Shown: positions 10,401 through 22,700, numbered from the stretch's first letter. The stretch: DNA of 64,000 bases from Cymbomonas tetramitiformis (GCA_001247695.2 LGRX02034672.1:1-64000), one strand, 5' to 3'. Program-made: numbers and translations. The notes: generated by a model not told the origin, from the letters alone.

Positions 10401-13400
10401 GGCGGAGGCGGCGCTTTGACGCGTCGGGGTTCTGCACTGCACCGCCGCTGTCGTACCGCGGAGCCGGTCTCTTGAATCCGAGTGCTGCTGCGCTAAATAG
10501 TAGCGATGGCGGTTGCAGGGCCGCCCCGGGTGGCACATCGAGTGCTCGGTCATGGCGACCGAGGTGCTTGGAGCGAACATGGACATCCATGCGGGCGGCT
10601 CGGATCTCAAGTTTCCGCATCACGACAACGAGATGGCGCAGAGCGAGGCCTTCCACGGGTGCAATCAGTGGGTTAACTACTTTCTGCATGCGGGACACCT
10701 CAATATCCGCGGTCTGAAGATGTCGAAGAGCTTAAAGAACTTCATCACAATCCAGCAGGTGCCCGCACTGCCGTGCTCCCGTCTTGGGAGCTGCCCGCCT
10801 AGCACAGAGCGCCTCTCGGCTGCGAGACCAGCGAGTGCATGCGCCCAGCTGCACCTCACGCTTTCTTTGCACACCAAGCCGCGGCGTGTATGGTTCTTGA
10901 ACCGATTCTTTTGGCACCACGTTGCTGCAGAAGATCGGCTGCACTATGTACCCTCACCAGGGATCAAAGGATTCAGCGTACACTTCGGGACACTCATCCG
11001 GATTCTCCGGAGCTCACTAGTGAAGAACCGGACCCCCTAAGGCTCGCTGAACCACTGTGTGCATGCAGGCTCTGGAAGAACATACCCCAAGGCAGCTTCG
11101 GCTCATGTTCTTGATGCAAAGCTGGGACAAAGATATGATCTATTCCGATCAGGTTTGTAGCTGGCAGCCTGACCTATTGTTTAACGCTGGAGTCAAGCAG
11201 GGGCCCTCGCGCCGCACCCGCCTGATATCCCACTCCCGCGGCTCCCCGGGTGCCTGCGCTAAGCACATGAGCCTCTGTGCACCCGCGCGTTTACATTGAG
11301 CTTCCGCGGCGATGAAGGTTTCAGTGCGGGTCTGTTTGGCATTGTCAGTCCGCAAGCGTAGTTGTCAGCTGCACTCGGAGCCACTGAGAGCCTCCTCCGT
11401 TGGCAGCCAAAGTGCGGATGTCTGGTTTTCGTCCCTTCCCCTTTGACGAGGGCTTGCCCCCCGTGGTCTCCTGCAGGTGATGGAAGATGCGCGAGCCAAG
11501 GAGAAGCTTTTCGTCAACTTTTTCCGGTAGGCACTAGACATACTTTTGCACCGCTTTGCTCGTGAAGGCTCGGACAAGGGTCAAGCGTAGCCACCTTACG
11601 TCGGGAACACGGCAACGATGATACTACGAGCGCGCCTCACTCAGGCCTTTCGGTTTCGCTCGGTTATGAGCGCGCCTCGGTGCCCCCTTGTGCACGACCC
11701 TACCAAGCGGCCCCCTCAGCTTACCATCAACCACTGAGCCCGTTCGCGACACGCCCCGCACCAGTACCAGCATATCTAAGCTCAGCTCGGCTGGAGCGCC
11801 GCACAGGCTGAGAGGCAGCACATTTGCGGGGCCTGCGCTGAGCTGGGGACGAGCTCTGCGGGCGCAGGAATGTGAAGACGCTGCTCCGCGAAGGCGGCAG
11901 CAAGATGCAGAACTGGAGGCAAGCAGAGAAGGATTTGGCCGAGAAGCTGCAAGCCTGCCAGGTGCCCAGCCTTGAGGTCGCAGGGTTGCGGTGCAACTCG
12001 CCCCTGTGAGGTAGAGGATATGCTGGTTGCACACAGAGTGGAACTCGCAGTGACTTTCAACGTGGAAGAATCGCCCGCCAAATCACATTAGGGCATACCA
12101 GCTACCCCAGCTTCCCCCCCCAGCCTCTCTTGTGCATGTTCGCTGTCGCGGGCACTCTCGCACCCCAGCTTCCCCCCCACCCCTTTCTTGTGCATGTTCG
12201 CTGTTGCGGGCACTCTCGCACCCCAGCTTCCCCCACCCTCTCTTGTGCATGGTCGCTGTTGCGGGCACTCTCGCACCCCAGCTTCCCCCCACCCTTTCTT
12301 GTGCATGGTCGCTGTTGCGGGCACTCGGGCACTCTCGCACCCAGCTTCCCCCCACCCTTTCTTGTGCATGGTCGCTGTTGCGGGCACTCTCGCACCCCAG
12401 CTTCCCCCCACCCTCTCTTGTGCATGGTCGCTGTTGCGGGCACTCGCACCCCAGCTTCCCCCACCCTTTCTTGTGCATGGTCGCTGTTGCGGGCACTCGC
12501 ACCCCAGCTTCCCCCCCCCTCTCTTGTGCATGGTCGCTGTTGCGGGCACTCTCGCACCCCAGCTTCCCCCCACCCTCTCTTGTGCATGGTCGCTGTTGCG
12601 GGCACTCTCGCACCCCAGCTTCCCCCCTCCCTCTCTTGTGCATGGTCGCTGTTGTGGACATTGCCGTGGAGTAGGTGCGCTTCCTGTCAGCCACCCACCG
12701 ATGGCAGGCAAGGCTGAGCGACGTCTGAGCTGCTGATACTGCAAGCTTCTCGTTGGTGGCATGCAGGCGAATGTCCACGTGGCGCTCTGCGATAACTTCG
12801 ACACCACCACTGCCATGGCGGCCCTGGTCAACATGGCCTCCGAGGTATCACCCCCGAGGAATCAGCCCGCCTGCGCCCGGCGACAGCGCTGCCGAGGGCC
12901 TCTCGGCCCATGTGCGGCGTGGGCGTGCAGCGCGAGTATGCGAGCATGGCTGTGAGGCCACACGCCTGCGCAGCGTGAGTAGTGCAAGCAGCATGAGCAC
13001 GTGCGCGGCATCAGCTGTGCAAGCTGGGCTTCAGTTTGGGTACTCGTGAAGCCTGCGGCATGAGTTGGATGGTCCTCCCCACCGCAAGGCGCCACCATTC
13101 ACTCGGTCTCAGGTCCACTTCAGTAGCCATTTCTTGGGCCAATCAACTCGGGGCGGAGAGGAGATCAGGGAAGTGGGATATCCAGGAACATGGAACGTCG
13201 TGGAACTGAGCCGGCGGGAGTGTGAACACCTGGGTGGCAGGTGAACAAGTACATGAACAGCATGCCCGAGACCGACTTGCGGGCTCTCCTCATTCGCAAG
13301 ACGGCTACCTACATCACCCAGATGCTGCGCACCTTCGGCGTCATCGAGGGCCACGATGACATTGGCTTTCCGAGTGCCGAGAGCGCGGGAGGGTGCGTTC

Positions 13401-16400
13401 ACAGCTGTGAGGGGAGACTGCCGCAGATTTGTGTGTACTGGAAAGTAGGATCGCACCGTCGAGAGAAGAGCGGTGGTTGCAGCGAGGGGACACACAAACC
13501 CAGGCCACGCCTCGGGTGTGGGTGAAAGAGATGAATGATTCGAACCGTCGGGTGGGGGCTGGGCCCACAAGTAACTGTAACCTGTCAAGTATCAAGGGTT
13601 AGCATTGTAGATGCCTTGGTGCCCGTGACAGCTGGTGTGAGGAAGGTGAGGAAGGTGCGTCGTGCGTGTGACAGCTGACCAACGGGTCCCATCCATCGAC
13701 CGTGAGCCACTGGGGGGCATGCCAGCAGGGTCCGCTTACTCCGTAACCCTGATAACTTTTGTTGGGCGATGATCGGTCACATCGTATCATCTTTCCATTC
13801 TGCTTTGCATCTGGGTTGGGAATATGTATGAGTTGGTGGTATCTTGTCACGGCCCCGCCCTGCTCCTGATTTGCTTCTCACATCCACTAAGATGATGGTG
13901 GGCTGGCTTTTTTCGGCTGATCTCATGCCATTCAATGTGACAGCTGGCGTTTGGTCGTCCATCTTCTGGGCTTGACAGCTGGTAGGTTAGCTGGACAGCC
14001 TGGTGGAGGTGGGTGGTAGATTGTGGTTATCTCTGTAGTACCGTTCTGGGGGTACTGCCCCTTGGGCAACGAGGCAGAACCGTCCGCCTTTGCTTCAAGG
14101 AGATGGAGGGGGTGCTGACTGCCGAACTCTGTGTCTCCCCTTGATTTGCGCTGTCAGCACCCCCGCTGGTGCCGGCATTTCGTTTCTGCTTCCCATCATC
14201 ATCATCCATGCCGACAATACTGGCTGTGCGCATTTAGTGAGCCGCCGGGGGGCGTGTCCCCTCGAGGCGGTTCCTCCGTGGCCCAGGTGTTGGTAAGTCA
14301 TGCCCACGGGCCATGGCGTCATCCATGCTGCTTTTCTTTCAGCGTGTGTGGCTTATCCTAAGCCCAATTCCTTTGGCACCATATAGCCACGGAGGATCGG
14401 CTGTACAGGCACTGCACAGGCACTGGGGGTGTAATTGGTCCCCTTCGCCCAGTACACCTTTGCTGCTGCGTTGGTAGTCGGGCAGCCTTTGCTTGAAGCG
14501 TCCATCACCTGTGTTCCGTGCCTTGTATGGCAGTGTTCAGGCTTTTATTTGGCTAGGTCCACGTCTCACGAGGCGGATACGGGTAAAGGATGTGGGCCAA
14601 TCATCACGGTCTGGTGCATGGTGCATGGTGCATGGCGCATAAGTGATAGGGCACTGAGCAAGCTCTTGTTGTGATTGGCCTGAGGTGGTGGTTGGGCCTT
14701 CGGGCGCTCCTCACGTCTCCACGTGTGACAGCTATAGTATATTTGCATCCACGTCGGGCGGCTGCTTGTATGTGGGCTTTCTTTGTACGTCGGCTGCTGC
14801 TACGAGCCTCGCATTCGTGTAGCATTGGAGCGGACGTGACGTGCACCCCGGCTTAACGGTGGAATGGGCGGTAACCAGAAGATGTGGGCGGACTGGCTTG
14901 GGGTATTCAGGGGAGATGCCGAGGCCATGGTGGCCCCTTATGTGGATGCTATGGTTCAATTTCGGGATCAGATCAGAGAGAGGGCCCGCAAAGAGGTGCG
15001 TGCCAGCCTGGCAGCATCTGGGCTTCACAGTCCGCAGGCCGCTCCTCCCCGAGAGTCTCAAACCGGGTACGGGGGATAGCGCATGTCACAGGGAGGAGCC
15101 AGCGCTCGTCTTTGCGCGCTGCAGGCATGGCAGCTGGCGTTACGAGCACTTCCCACACACCTCGTGTCGTGGCCCTCGATCCTCCCAGGAACTCTGGGGG
15201 ATCCCGTGCACCTCGTGTCGTGGCCCTTGATCCTGCTCCTGACACTCCGTGCTGCTCCTGACACTCCGTGCTGCTCCTGGCACTCCGTGCTGCTCCTGGC
15301 ACTCCGTGCTGCTCCTGGCACTCCGTGCTGCTCCTGACAGTCCGTGCTGCTCCTGACAGTCCGTGCTGCTCCTGGCACTCCGTGCTGCTCCTGACACTCC
15401 GTGCTGCTCCTGTTGCTGCTCATTCGCAACGTCTGGACTGTGACAATGAGCAGGGGCTGAAGGAGCTGCTGGAGCTGTGCGACGCCGTGCGCGATGATGT
15501 ACTGGTATCTCTGGGTGTGCGCGTGGAGGACCGCACGGACGCCCCCTCCACCTGGATGAAGGATGACCCAGAGACACTCAAGTGCGCCCCCTCGTGGCGG
15601 CGCCTTGTATCGCATACAGGCTCCTCACCCACAATGGAAGGTTTGGGCGAGGCCACTGGTGAGAGGCTTCTGGCAGCGTACGCTGAGTGCTGAGTGCGTG
15701 GTCGGGAGGCACAGGCGAGAAGTAGAGGAGAAGCGGCAGCAGGCGAAGCAGGCAGCGGAAAAGAAGCGTCGTAACCAGTTAAATACGAAGATCAAGGAGC
15801 TGGACAAGTGGACCAAGGCGAGGGTGACTCCGCAAGAGATGTTCAAAGCCGAAGAGGTACGTCCCTGCAAGCGTCGCTACTCAGGCCTGATAGAGGTAGG
15901 TCCATGCAGGCACTATGACTGGGTTGGCGACTATAAGGTTGCATAAAGTGCGGGTCTGGCAGCTATGGCGCTGTATAAAGTGTCCGCGCTGGCGGCGATG
16001 ACGTTGCATGAAATGTTGGGGCTGGCGGCTATGCCGCCGCATAAATTGTGGGGGTGATAATGGGTTTGCATATATTGCAGCGGTGCCACTGTTGTTTTTC
16101 ATCAGGCTCTGCAAAGGTTAAAAGAATGCAAACATAGCAGCGTCTTCGGATGCAGTGTCGGGTAGCTAGAGCTGGAACGTGACTTGAGCCATGCGCTGTG
16201 CCTAGATCTGGGTGCAAGTTTCCCCCCAAAAGCACCATTCCACCTGATATCCGATTTGCACATGGAAAATGCGTGAATACATTTCCTCAGTCGATGCAAA
16301 GTGATGCTGCTGCACTTTGTATGGCAAGATAATGTACACACACATTTTTGTCTGCTGCATTCCAGCATACAGTATGCTGATGAAAACGCTGTAGATTGCG

Positions 16401-16740
16401 CACCTAGTACAGTAGTATGAGCATGCCAGTGCAGGTAAATAGGCGATTTCAACTCCAAGCTGCATGATCTAGTCGCTGTCAAGCTTGTGTGTGGCGCTGA
16501 AGCTGAGTGCTTTTCCTGCAGGGCAAGTTCAGCGAGTTTGACACTGAGACCGGAATTCCGACAAAGGACAACGAAGGGAAACCCATATCCAAAAGCGTGG
16601 CCAAGAATCTCGAAAAGATGCGGAAGAAGCAGACAGATCTAGTCGAAGACTTCTTGGCCAAGGGTGGTGAGCAACTCATTGCCCAGTTGGAGATGGATAT
16701 TGCTTCATTGCAGTTAGAACTAAGTTCATTGGACAGCTGA
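7413..16740 (+). CDS. CARS: Cysteinyl-tRNA synthetase, cytosolic eukaryote type, about 17 exons
   Basis: The product charges tRNA-Cys with cysteine. Class I landmarks are all present: YTCGPTVYD with HMGH (exon 7413-7844), GWHIECS and PHHDNE zinc/active-site residues and KMSKS (exon 10519-10758). Other exons read from GT/GC-AG borders are 8245-8385, about 8729-8847, 9083-9148, 9375-9613, 10016-10088, 11069-11152, 11477-11526, 11868-11961, 12767-12844, 13241-13392, about 14885-14995, 15454-15581, 15715-15856 and 16522-16740 (stop). Phases agree at most junctions, including split arginine codons at 9613/10016 and 11526/11868 and a split lysine at 15581/15715. Two spots are unresolved: 8386-8728, and 13392 to 14885, where phases disagree and a small exon may be missing. 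The lysine-rich C-terminal tail ([14 protein letters not shown]) is the eukaryotic extension. The start at 7413 is the ATG nearest the conserved domain. Confidence 0.93.
8834..8941 (+). repeat. Three tandem 36-bp units spanning an exon end and GC splice donor
   Basis: The unit (a/t)ttcctttctccag|gcaagt... occurs at 8834, 8870 and 8906. Each contains the last codons of the synthetase exon (SFLQ) and the donor gcaagt. The first extension is open (12 extra codons); the second runs into an in-frame tga. Donors would therefore be at 8848 or 8884, and the third at 8920 is excluded for a normal product. Confidence 0.85.
9640..9680 (+). repeat. Short CCA-rich run in an intron
   Basis: A run of about eight accacc units lies around 9651-9671 in the intron after exon 9375-9613. 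It has no apparent role beyond simple repeat expansion. Confidence 0.6.
12110..12655. repeat. GC-rich intronic minisatellite, about 57-60 bp unit
   Basis: About nine copies of a unit built from gcaccccagcttcccccc, ctttcttgtgcatggtcgct and gttgcgggcactctc fill the intron between synthetase exons 11868-11961 and 12767-12844. Some units lack the ctct block or carry a duplicated cactcggg. Because the unit is GC-rich and has few stops, long open frames appear on both strands here; they are artefacts. Confidence 0.9.
13670..14230. repeat. Dispersed repeat inside a synthetase intron
   Basis: The segment 13670-13950 (gaccaacgggtcccatccat ... gatctcatgccattcaatgt) is closely similar to 43550-43830 and, inverted, to 52758-53060. 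Similarity to the 43.9-44.0 kb region resumes at 14110-14230. This looks like a MITE- or SINE-like dispersed family. It was found in both intronic and intergenic places, which supports mobility. Terminal repeats and target duplications were not resolved. Confidence 0.7.
15241..15411 (+). repeat. 19-bp minisatellite, nine copies, in a synthetase intron
   Basis: Nine head-to-tail copies of g(a/g)ca(c/g)tccgtgctgctcct lie in the intron between exons ending at 14995 and starting at 15454. Just before it, cacctcgtgtcgtggccct is present twice (15160 and 15208). Confidence 0.92.
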
Positions 16741-19330
16741 TAATAGTGGGACCAACACATAAATTCCATCCCCGACTAGTGAGGTACAAATAGTGGGACC
16801 AGGATAGGAAATAGGGCACATGCAGTGACTTATGACCCGTTCCATAACTCGGAGATTACTGCATTGTAATTCACGAAGTCGATGGTATCTTCGAGTGATG
16901 CAAAACGAATGTTATGCAGGGTTTTGGCTTTTAAATGGAAATAAAATCCTCACCGACTAGTGAGATGCAAATGGAATTTACGAGTATACCTCAAATATGT
17001 GAAATTCTCCTGTAATACGGCGTATGCATTGTGGATTCCATTAAGACTAGGGTCCCTGTATCTACCTTCAACCTATTTAATATTTGTGCCTTACTTTGAG
17101 TTGGCGTGTCCTCTTGTAAGGATGTGGGTGAAGTTTGTTCACATCACCTACGACACACTATGACGCCTGGACGATAATTCGTTTACTGATCCGCTATTTA
17201 CGTTGTTAGTCCTCGGAGTTTTCAGAGCGCTGCACACCTTACCGAGAAATACAGAGTATATCGCTGCAAACAGCAAAGATGGGCTGCCGCATCAATATTT
17301 TTTGCAAAGCATGCATATTTATCGCTCTGAGAAGTGGCGAGATAAGGGATGGCGTTGAGGTTGAGATAACCGCGGGAGTATGCCGTTGGTTTGCTAGTTT
17401 TCCAAGCGCTGGCTAATTTTCACTTTCGCGAGAAAACACACCATTTTGTTTTGAAGGGCTTAGAACGGTTCGAAGTTTGTTCAGACGTTTGTTTACGAGT
17501 TTTTTTGGATCGTATGTTTTCAGATTTCTCACTTGCGGCAAAACGTAAAGGGACGAAAGTCGTTTTCCCTCAGCAGTCGAATTATCGCTCATTGACCCGA
17601 TTTTGGGTTTCAAGCGTTTACCGTGGCTAGGCACTACTACTAAACCTCCGATGCGCCCAGAATATTGTGTAAATATTATGTTGGAACACTTTTATTTTTG
17701 TCGCAGGCATATCCGTACGTACTACGAAGACGCTTTTCGACCGGACAGCCGAATTCTCCGATTTTCGGGTATGGTGGCAGTGTGTGTCACAATAGAAACG
17801 GCCAGATTCCAACGTTTATATGCGTCGGTGTGGCAGTATAAAAGTTCACCAATGCCACTTCATCATGGGATCAACCCCGAACAACTCTAGCTTTACTGAG
17901 TAACTCGCCACCTGTGTCATGGCAAACGATAAAGCTGTCCCACCGCACTGACCAGAATGTTCGGGTGTGCCGTGAGCCTCTTTGGTGTGACAGTCTGGAA
18001 GTTTGGCGAATGCCACTCAAGCTTGGGCTCAAACCCAATCACGCCTAGATTTCTCGAGTCCCTCGCCATGAATTGTGTGGTGAGGGGATCGAGAAAGCTA
18101 CCGGACAGAACTGCGCTGACCATACGGTTCGATCGGGTGACATCAGCACATTTGGTGTGGTAGTCTGGAGGTTTGCCAAAAGCCACCCCAGCTTGGGATT
18201 GACCCCAATCACGCCTGGTTTAATCGAATCCGTCCAAACGAAGAACTCGAATAAGCCACCCACTTGAGTAAGCCATCCGACTGAGCTGTAGAATCGTGCA
18301 GCCCCGTCAGTTTCAAACTCCCCGGAATTTTCAGAACCCTAAAACCCTGAGCACTGCACAAGCCTGCATATTCAGGCATCTGCATCCCTTCACTTTTAGC
18401 TAGGCACACAGCTTTATTTCCTCTGCTGCACATAATACTTTGTTGCATAGTTGTGTTCGGAATTGCACGTGTGTGTTCGCGAATATCATATGTAGAGGAC
18501 GCGCCACACCGGCGCGTTTATGCACGTGTCTCCATACGATCACAGCACGGCTTGAGCGAGACGAAGCTTTGTAGCACGGCCGCAATCGAACAAACAGAAA
18601 TTTGTAGTTTATGTGGGTGTGTTTAGTATCAAAAGTGAATGATAACGCTTACATTTGACTTTGGGGAAATAAGTGAAATAGCTAGTTCGCGTACCAGCAT
18701 ACAGTACAGCGCACTCTGAGGAGTGATAATTTGGAAAGTCTACGGCCTGCCCCACGGTTAGAGGTGGCTTTGATAGAAATGCAACACACTATCGTTGCTC
18801 AAGTACGCCCAGGCTGATTTTAGGAAGCCAAATATAATATCCCATATGGGTGGATTCTCATATTACACGTACACGCATACGTACATATACCCTATATATG
18901 ATAGGTCATTATGCGGATATTGCGATGGCGATTCGTATTGTGAAGCGACGCCCTCGAAATATTGAGAATCATGCACAACCGACGTTACTATCAACTTTTC
19001 AGCATCGAATTACGTTAGTAACATCATACTATATGCATATAAATGCAATGATTGCATCGGAATTTGAAACCCAAACCCGTATTGCCCCCCGCGAACTCTG
19101 ACCGATGTTCAAAATATGCCATGATTGCACCACATGGCATGATTTCTTGTGAGGCAAGGCGTCAAACTTGCTCAAACGATATCCGAACTGAAGTTATATG
19201 ACACCAATGTCACCCAAAATCAATATTTGCTCAATGAGTACTATGTGCACAAAAACCCTATGAATTCGGACTTTAGAGGGGGATGTCATGCAGCCGCGAC
19301 ACCCCTAAATACTGAGAACCAATAAACCAC
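16741..19330. other. Intergenic region after the synthetase gene
   Basis: No gene with a recognisable domain. Short plus-strand frames at 17391-17630 and 17709-17890 (the latter after tttttgtcgcag, a good acceptor) could be exons but match nothing I know. The motif gactagtgag(a/g)t occurs at 16774 and 16955 in a short direct repeat. An imperfect tandem duplication lies at 17975-18240. From 18850 to 19330 nothing was recognised. Confidence 0.4.
17975..18240. repeat. Imperfect tandem duplication, about 165-bp unit
   Basis: The segment ctctttggtgtgacagtctg ... cacgcctagatttctcgagtc (17978-18060) recurs in altered form at 18148-18232 (catttggtgtggtagtctgg ... cacgcctggtttaatcgaatc). On the plus strand both copies can encode FGV.VW.F...H.SLG..PITP..(L/I)ES, but stops and the lack of context prevent calling a gene. 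Confidence 0.6.
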
Positions 19331-19339
19331 GGGATGATT

Positions 19340-21156
19340 GTCCCCGTCGGCATGGGGGCGGTGGTGTCAAATTTCCACCGTCAAAATGGCGCGACGAGCG
19401 GAACCGTCGGTCCGGCGGTAAGTTTCATGGCCGTGACCGTCGAGGTGGGCTGAAGCATCGCTTCGCGGCCTACCCACTCACGAAGGGCGGGAATTGGTCC
19501 CAAACGCACGCCAGACAGGCGGCACGGTGCGTTTCCTTCCACTCTGCATCTTCGGCCTTCGTTCAGGAGTGCCCTCTGTGCCCTGGACACTTTCACGACA
19601 CCGCACGTTGCCCGGAGGTATGTGGTTCGTGTGATGTGGGGCTACGTAATGCCGCCATTGAGATGGACGAGGTCGTTTCGGCCTTCCAAACCGCCTTTGA
19701 CGACGAGAACGACGGGGAATTTGCCGAGTTGTGCCACCAGCACGACCGGCCGCTGGTGCGTGACGACCCTGAGCCCTTCACTTACCCGACGGGGCACGAC
19801 GTGGGATTGCGTGCACACTACGCGGGCTTGGGCCGTGGTGCCTCGGACACCGGCATGGGGGATGTCCTAGCCGACGCACGCAGTGTGTTGGACTCCCTGC
19901 GGTCTGCGGCTACGGCTGCACAGGTCGGTGGTGCTGCCACGTCCAGTATGCAACCCGCCCTACACCTCGGCACTTTGTCTGTGCCGCAGGTGGTGTGCGA
20001 TGTGCCACCACCTGCCAATCACGAGATCGACACTAGGCTTTACCCTGTTTTGCCGTCGGACCCAGCTGCCCACGAGTCCCCTTTCGAGGAGCCGCTCCAG
20101 GTCACTTTTATGGACCAGGTCTTGCCGGCATGCGGAGACACATCTCTTAATTAATTTGTGTTCGATTGAACCTTCTCACGGCCCAGCAGTTCACCCGATT
20201 GAGCTTTCCGTGATCGACGATGACGACGACTCCGACGGTTATTCTTACCACGGAGACGAGATTTTCTGGGCCCCACCGGCTACACGGTCACGTGTCGGTG
20301 TGGCAACATCATACGTTGCCGAGGGTCTTCTCTTTTGCATCCCTAGCCCTGCCCGCACTCATGTGCCTTGCATGTGTATCAGCGGTTCAGGGTTCGGTGG
20401 TGCTCGATCGAGCCGCTGACTTCACCGCAGCAGTACATTCCGCTGGGGTGACTGCCAACAGTCTGCCTGCCTTGCCGTGCACTTTTACTTTCGGCATTTC
20501 TTTTCCTTTTGGAGTTTCGGCAGGCTTGGGCCCAGATTTTCACTTTTCCGGATTCCACAATTTATTCTACGAATCTGGACTCTGGTTCTGGTCTTGGCTT
20601 CTGGATTCTGGTTCTGGTTTCTGGTTCTGGACTCTGGCTTCTGGACTCTGGTTCTGAACTATGGCTTCTGCACTATGGTTCTGGTTTAACATCTTTGACT
20701 CTGACAACTTCTTCGACTCTGGTGAACTCTGCAGCTTTGTGGACCACTTTGAAAGTGGCTGAGTGGCTGTGAGATTAGCTGTAGGAACTTAGCTTGAAGC
20801 AGTATCCTAGCAGCAGTTTTAGAAAGGGACCGCCCTGGCTAAAGCACAGGCCTCCCTCTAGCAGTTTCTAGCTCCTAGCTGTTTGTTGTTTCGGAACAAT
20901 TTGCTTTGTCTGTGCTCCGCTCTCTGCCACCTGTAACAGCACTATGTACAGTCACAGGGTGGTGTGCTGGATTCAGTGACCCGTAGGTCATAACTTGCTC
21001 TGACTCCCGATAGTTGTGCCAGTACTCGTACAATACTAGGTGACAGATACCTAGGTCACAGACCGCTTTATATTCGTCATCTCTTATAACCAGTTTACAC
21101 TTGTATGAAAACTATTCAGTGACCACCCGATATATTGCGGAACAATATATCTCACA
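19340..21156 (+). mobile_element. 5'-truncated gag-only LTR element
   Basis: A gag fragment (about 19340-20460) is followed by the same 3' non-coding block and LTR type seen at 6056-6649. The LTR is 20965-21156 (starts TGCTGGATTCAG, ends CTCACA) and is preceded by gggtggtg, as in the complete element at 28054-31363. The 5' LTR and the N-terminal gag region are missing. No pol-like sequence is present. Confidence 0.75.
19350..20460 (+). pseudogene. gag polyprotein fragment with CCHC zinc knuckle
   Basis: One plus-strand frame runs through a basic, glycine-rich region (RRGGLKHRFAAYPLTKGGNW) to the zinc knuckle CPLCPGHFHDTARC (CX2CX4HX4C, about 19579-19620). It then reads SAFQTAFDDENDGEFAELC. 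This aligns with FAAGDLPTGGNWPQ and EQFQTAMDEHDGERFDALC of the complete element. A stop at about 20154 ends this frame. Coding similarity continues in shifted frames to a hydrophobic stretch (SLALPALMCLACVSAV) near 20340-20390 that corresponds to a hydrophobic segment in the complete element. The fragment lacks a start. Confidence 0.7.
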
Positions 21157-21817
21157 GTAGTGCTCTCTCCGGTTTGGGTGAGCTTGCAGTACTCATCCTT
21201 GCGGACACAGGAGAGGTGCGTCATGAGGTTGTTGGTGTTACCCGGGTATGACCGGCGTGGCATCGGAGCACAGGTTGCAGCGAGTGTCTCCAGCTATGTT
21301 TCATTAAACGCGATCCCCCCTACCGTAAATTACGCGTAATTTACGTATTTTGAACCCAAACGTATTTACGCGTAATGCGTATAGCACTATGCAATATACA
21401 GACCTTACCAATCGAAAGAACGGTAGCACCGCGTACAACATCAAACGATGTAAAGTCACCTGTAGCGTTGTAAGCTTATTATGGACATACACAAATAGCC
21501 CAACTGATTGATAACCAATCGATCATCTCACGGCATCAAGCTTCGTATAAGCGAATAATGAATTAGCAGAGGTTTAGAACAGAGCTGCGCAGCATATATG
21601 AATCAAGACTGAAAAGAGGGCATCCGATCGTAGAGGTTCTTAGTGGCTAGCCAACGCCACACTATATTTTCTAACTGGTTCTGTGTACTTATCCATTCTT
21701 CATTGCAGCTTATTATCGTGATGCTATTCGCTACAAGACTACAAACACTAATACCATGATCCTTTGAACGTTTGCAGTGGCATGTGGCATGTGTGGGTGG
21801 ACGGGGGTTACATACTT
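21157..21817. other. Intergenic stretch, nothing recognised
   Basis: No domain, RNA or repeat family was identified. A small cluster of taaattacgcgtaatttacg at 21327-21346 forms a nearly perfect inverted repeat. Confidence 0.35.
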
Positions 21818-22700
21818 AAGTGCATAATTTCGGTAAATGTTATTATACGGCTTGATATTTTTGGAGAAGTTTGGAGAAGGTTTGGACAAACTCAAAAATA
21901 TAAAATTTTGACATTTAGGGTTTAGGAGTAGTCGTGCGGGGCCATTTTGGTCACTGCAAACCGCATGAAATCGTGTTTTGCACTTGGCATGCATGCGCGT
22001 CGCATGAATGTGTTGATAAAAGGTCATCACCGAGTTTGGGAAGGTGCACCAATTTAGTTGAAGGCACATGAAAGTTGCATAGCCAAGATTTTAGGGGTTT
22101 AGGGTTGCTGGCGGGTGAAATATTGGCTGTGAGAGCAGGGGTTTCGCGTATGCGGGGTCCGCTATAAAGTGCATAATTTCGGTAAATGTTATTATACGGC
22201 TTGATATTTTTGGAGAAGTTTGGAGAAGGTTTGGACAAACTCAAAAATATAAAATTTTGACATTTAGGGTTTAGGAGTAGTCGTGCGGGGCCATTTTGGT
22301 CACTGCAAACCGCAGGAAATCGTGTTTTGCACTTGGCATGCATGCGCGTCACATGAATGTGTTGATAAAAGGTCATCGCCGCGTTTAGGAAGGTGCACCA
22401 AGTTAGTTGAAGGCACTAGAAAGTTGCATAGGCAAGATTTTAGGGTTTTAAAGTTGCTGGCGGGTGAAATATTGGCTGTGAGAGCAGGCGTTTCGCATAT
22501 GCGGGGTCCGCTATAAAGTGCATAATTTCGGTAAATGTTATTATACGGCTTGATATTTTTGGAGAAGTTTGGAGAAGGTTTAGACAAACTGAAAAATGGT
22601 ATTTTTTGACATTTAGGGTTTAGGAGTAGTCGTGCGGGGCCATTTTGGTCACTGCAAACCGCAGGAAATCGTGTTTTGCACTTGGCATGCATGCGCGTCA
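21818..22700. repeat. 349-bp tandem repeat, about 2.5 copies, with TTTAGGG motifs
   Basis: Units start (aagtgcataatttcgg) at 21818, 22167 and 22516; the third breaks off at about 22700. Copies differ by scattered changes. Each unit carries acatttagggtttaggag and, in the full copies, attttaggg(g)ttt(a)(a)ggttg, resembling the plant-type telomere repeat. Frames on the minus strand are shared between copies (RMHAKCKTRFPAVCSDQNGP) because the DNA is duplicated, and are not taken as genes. Confidence 0.9.

Noticed and set aside
12083..12834. Long overlapping frames on both strands over 12.1-12.8 kb
   Set aside because: They read through a GC-rich minisatellite in several frames at once and lie in a synthetase intron.
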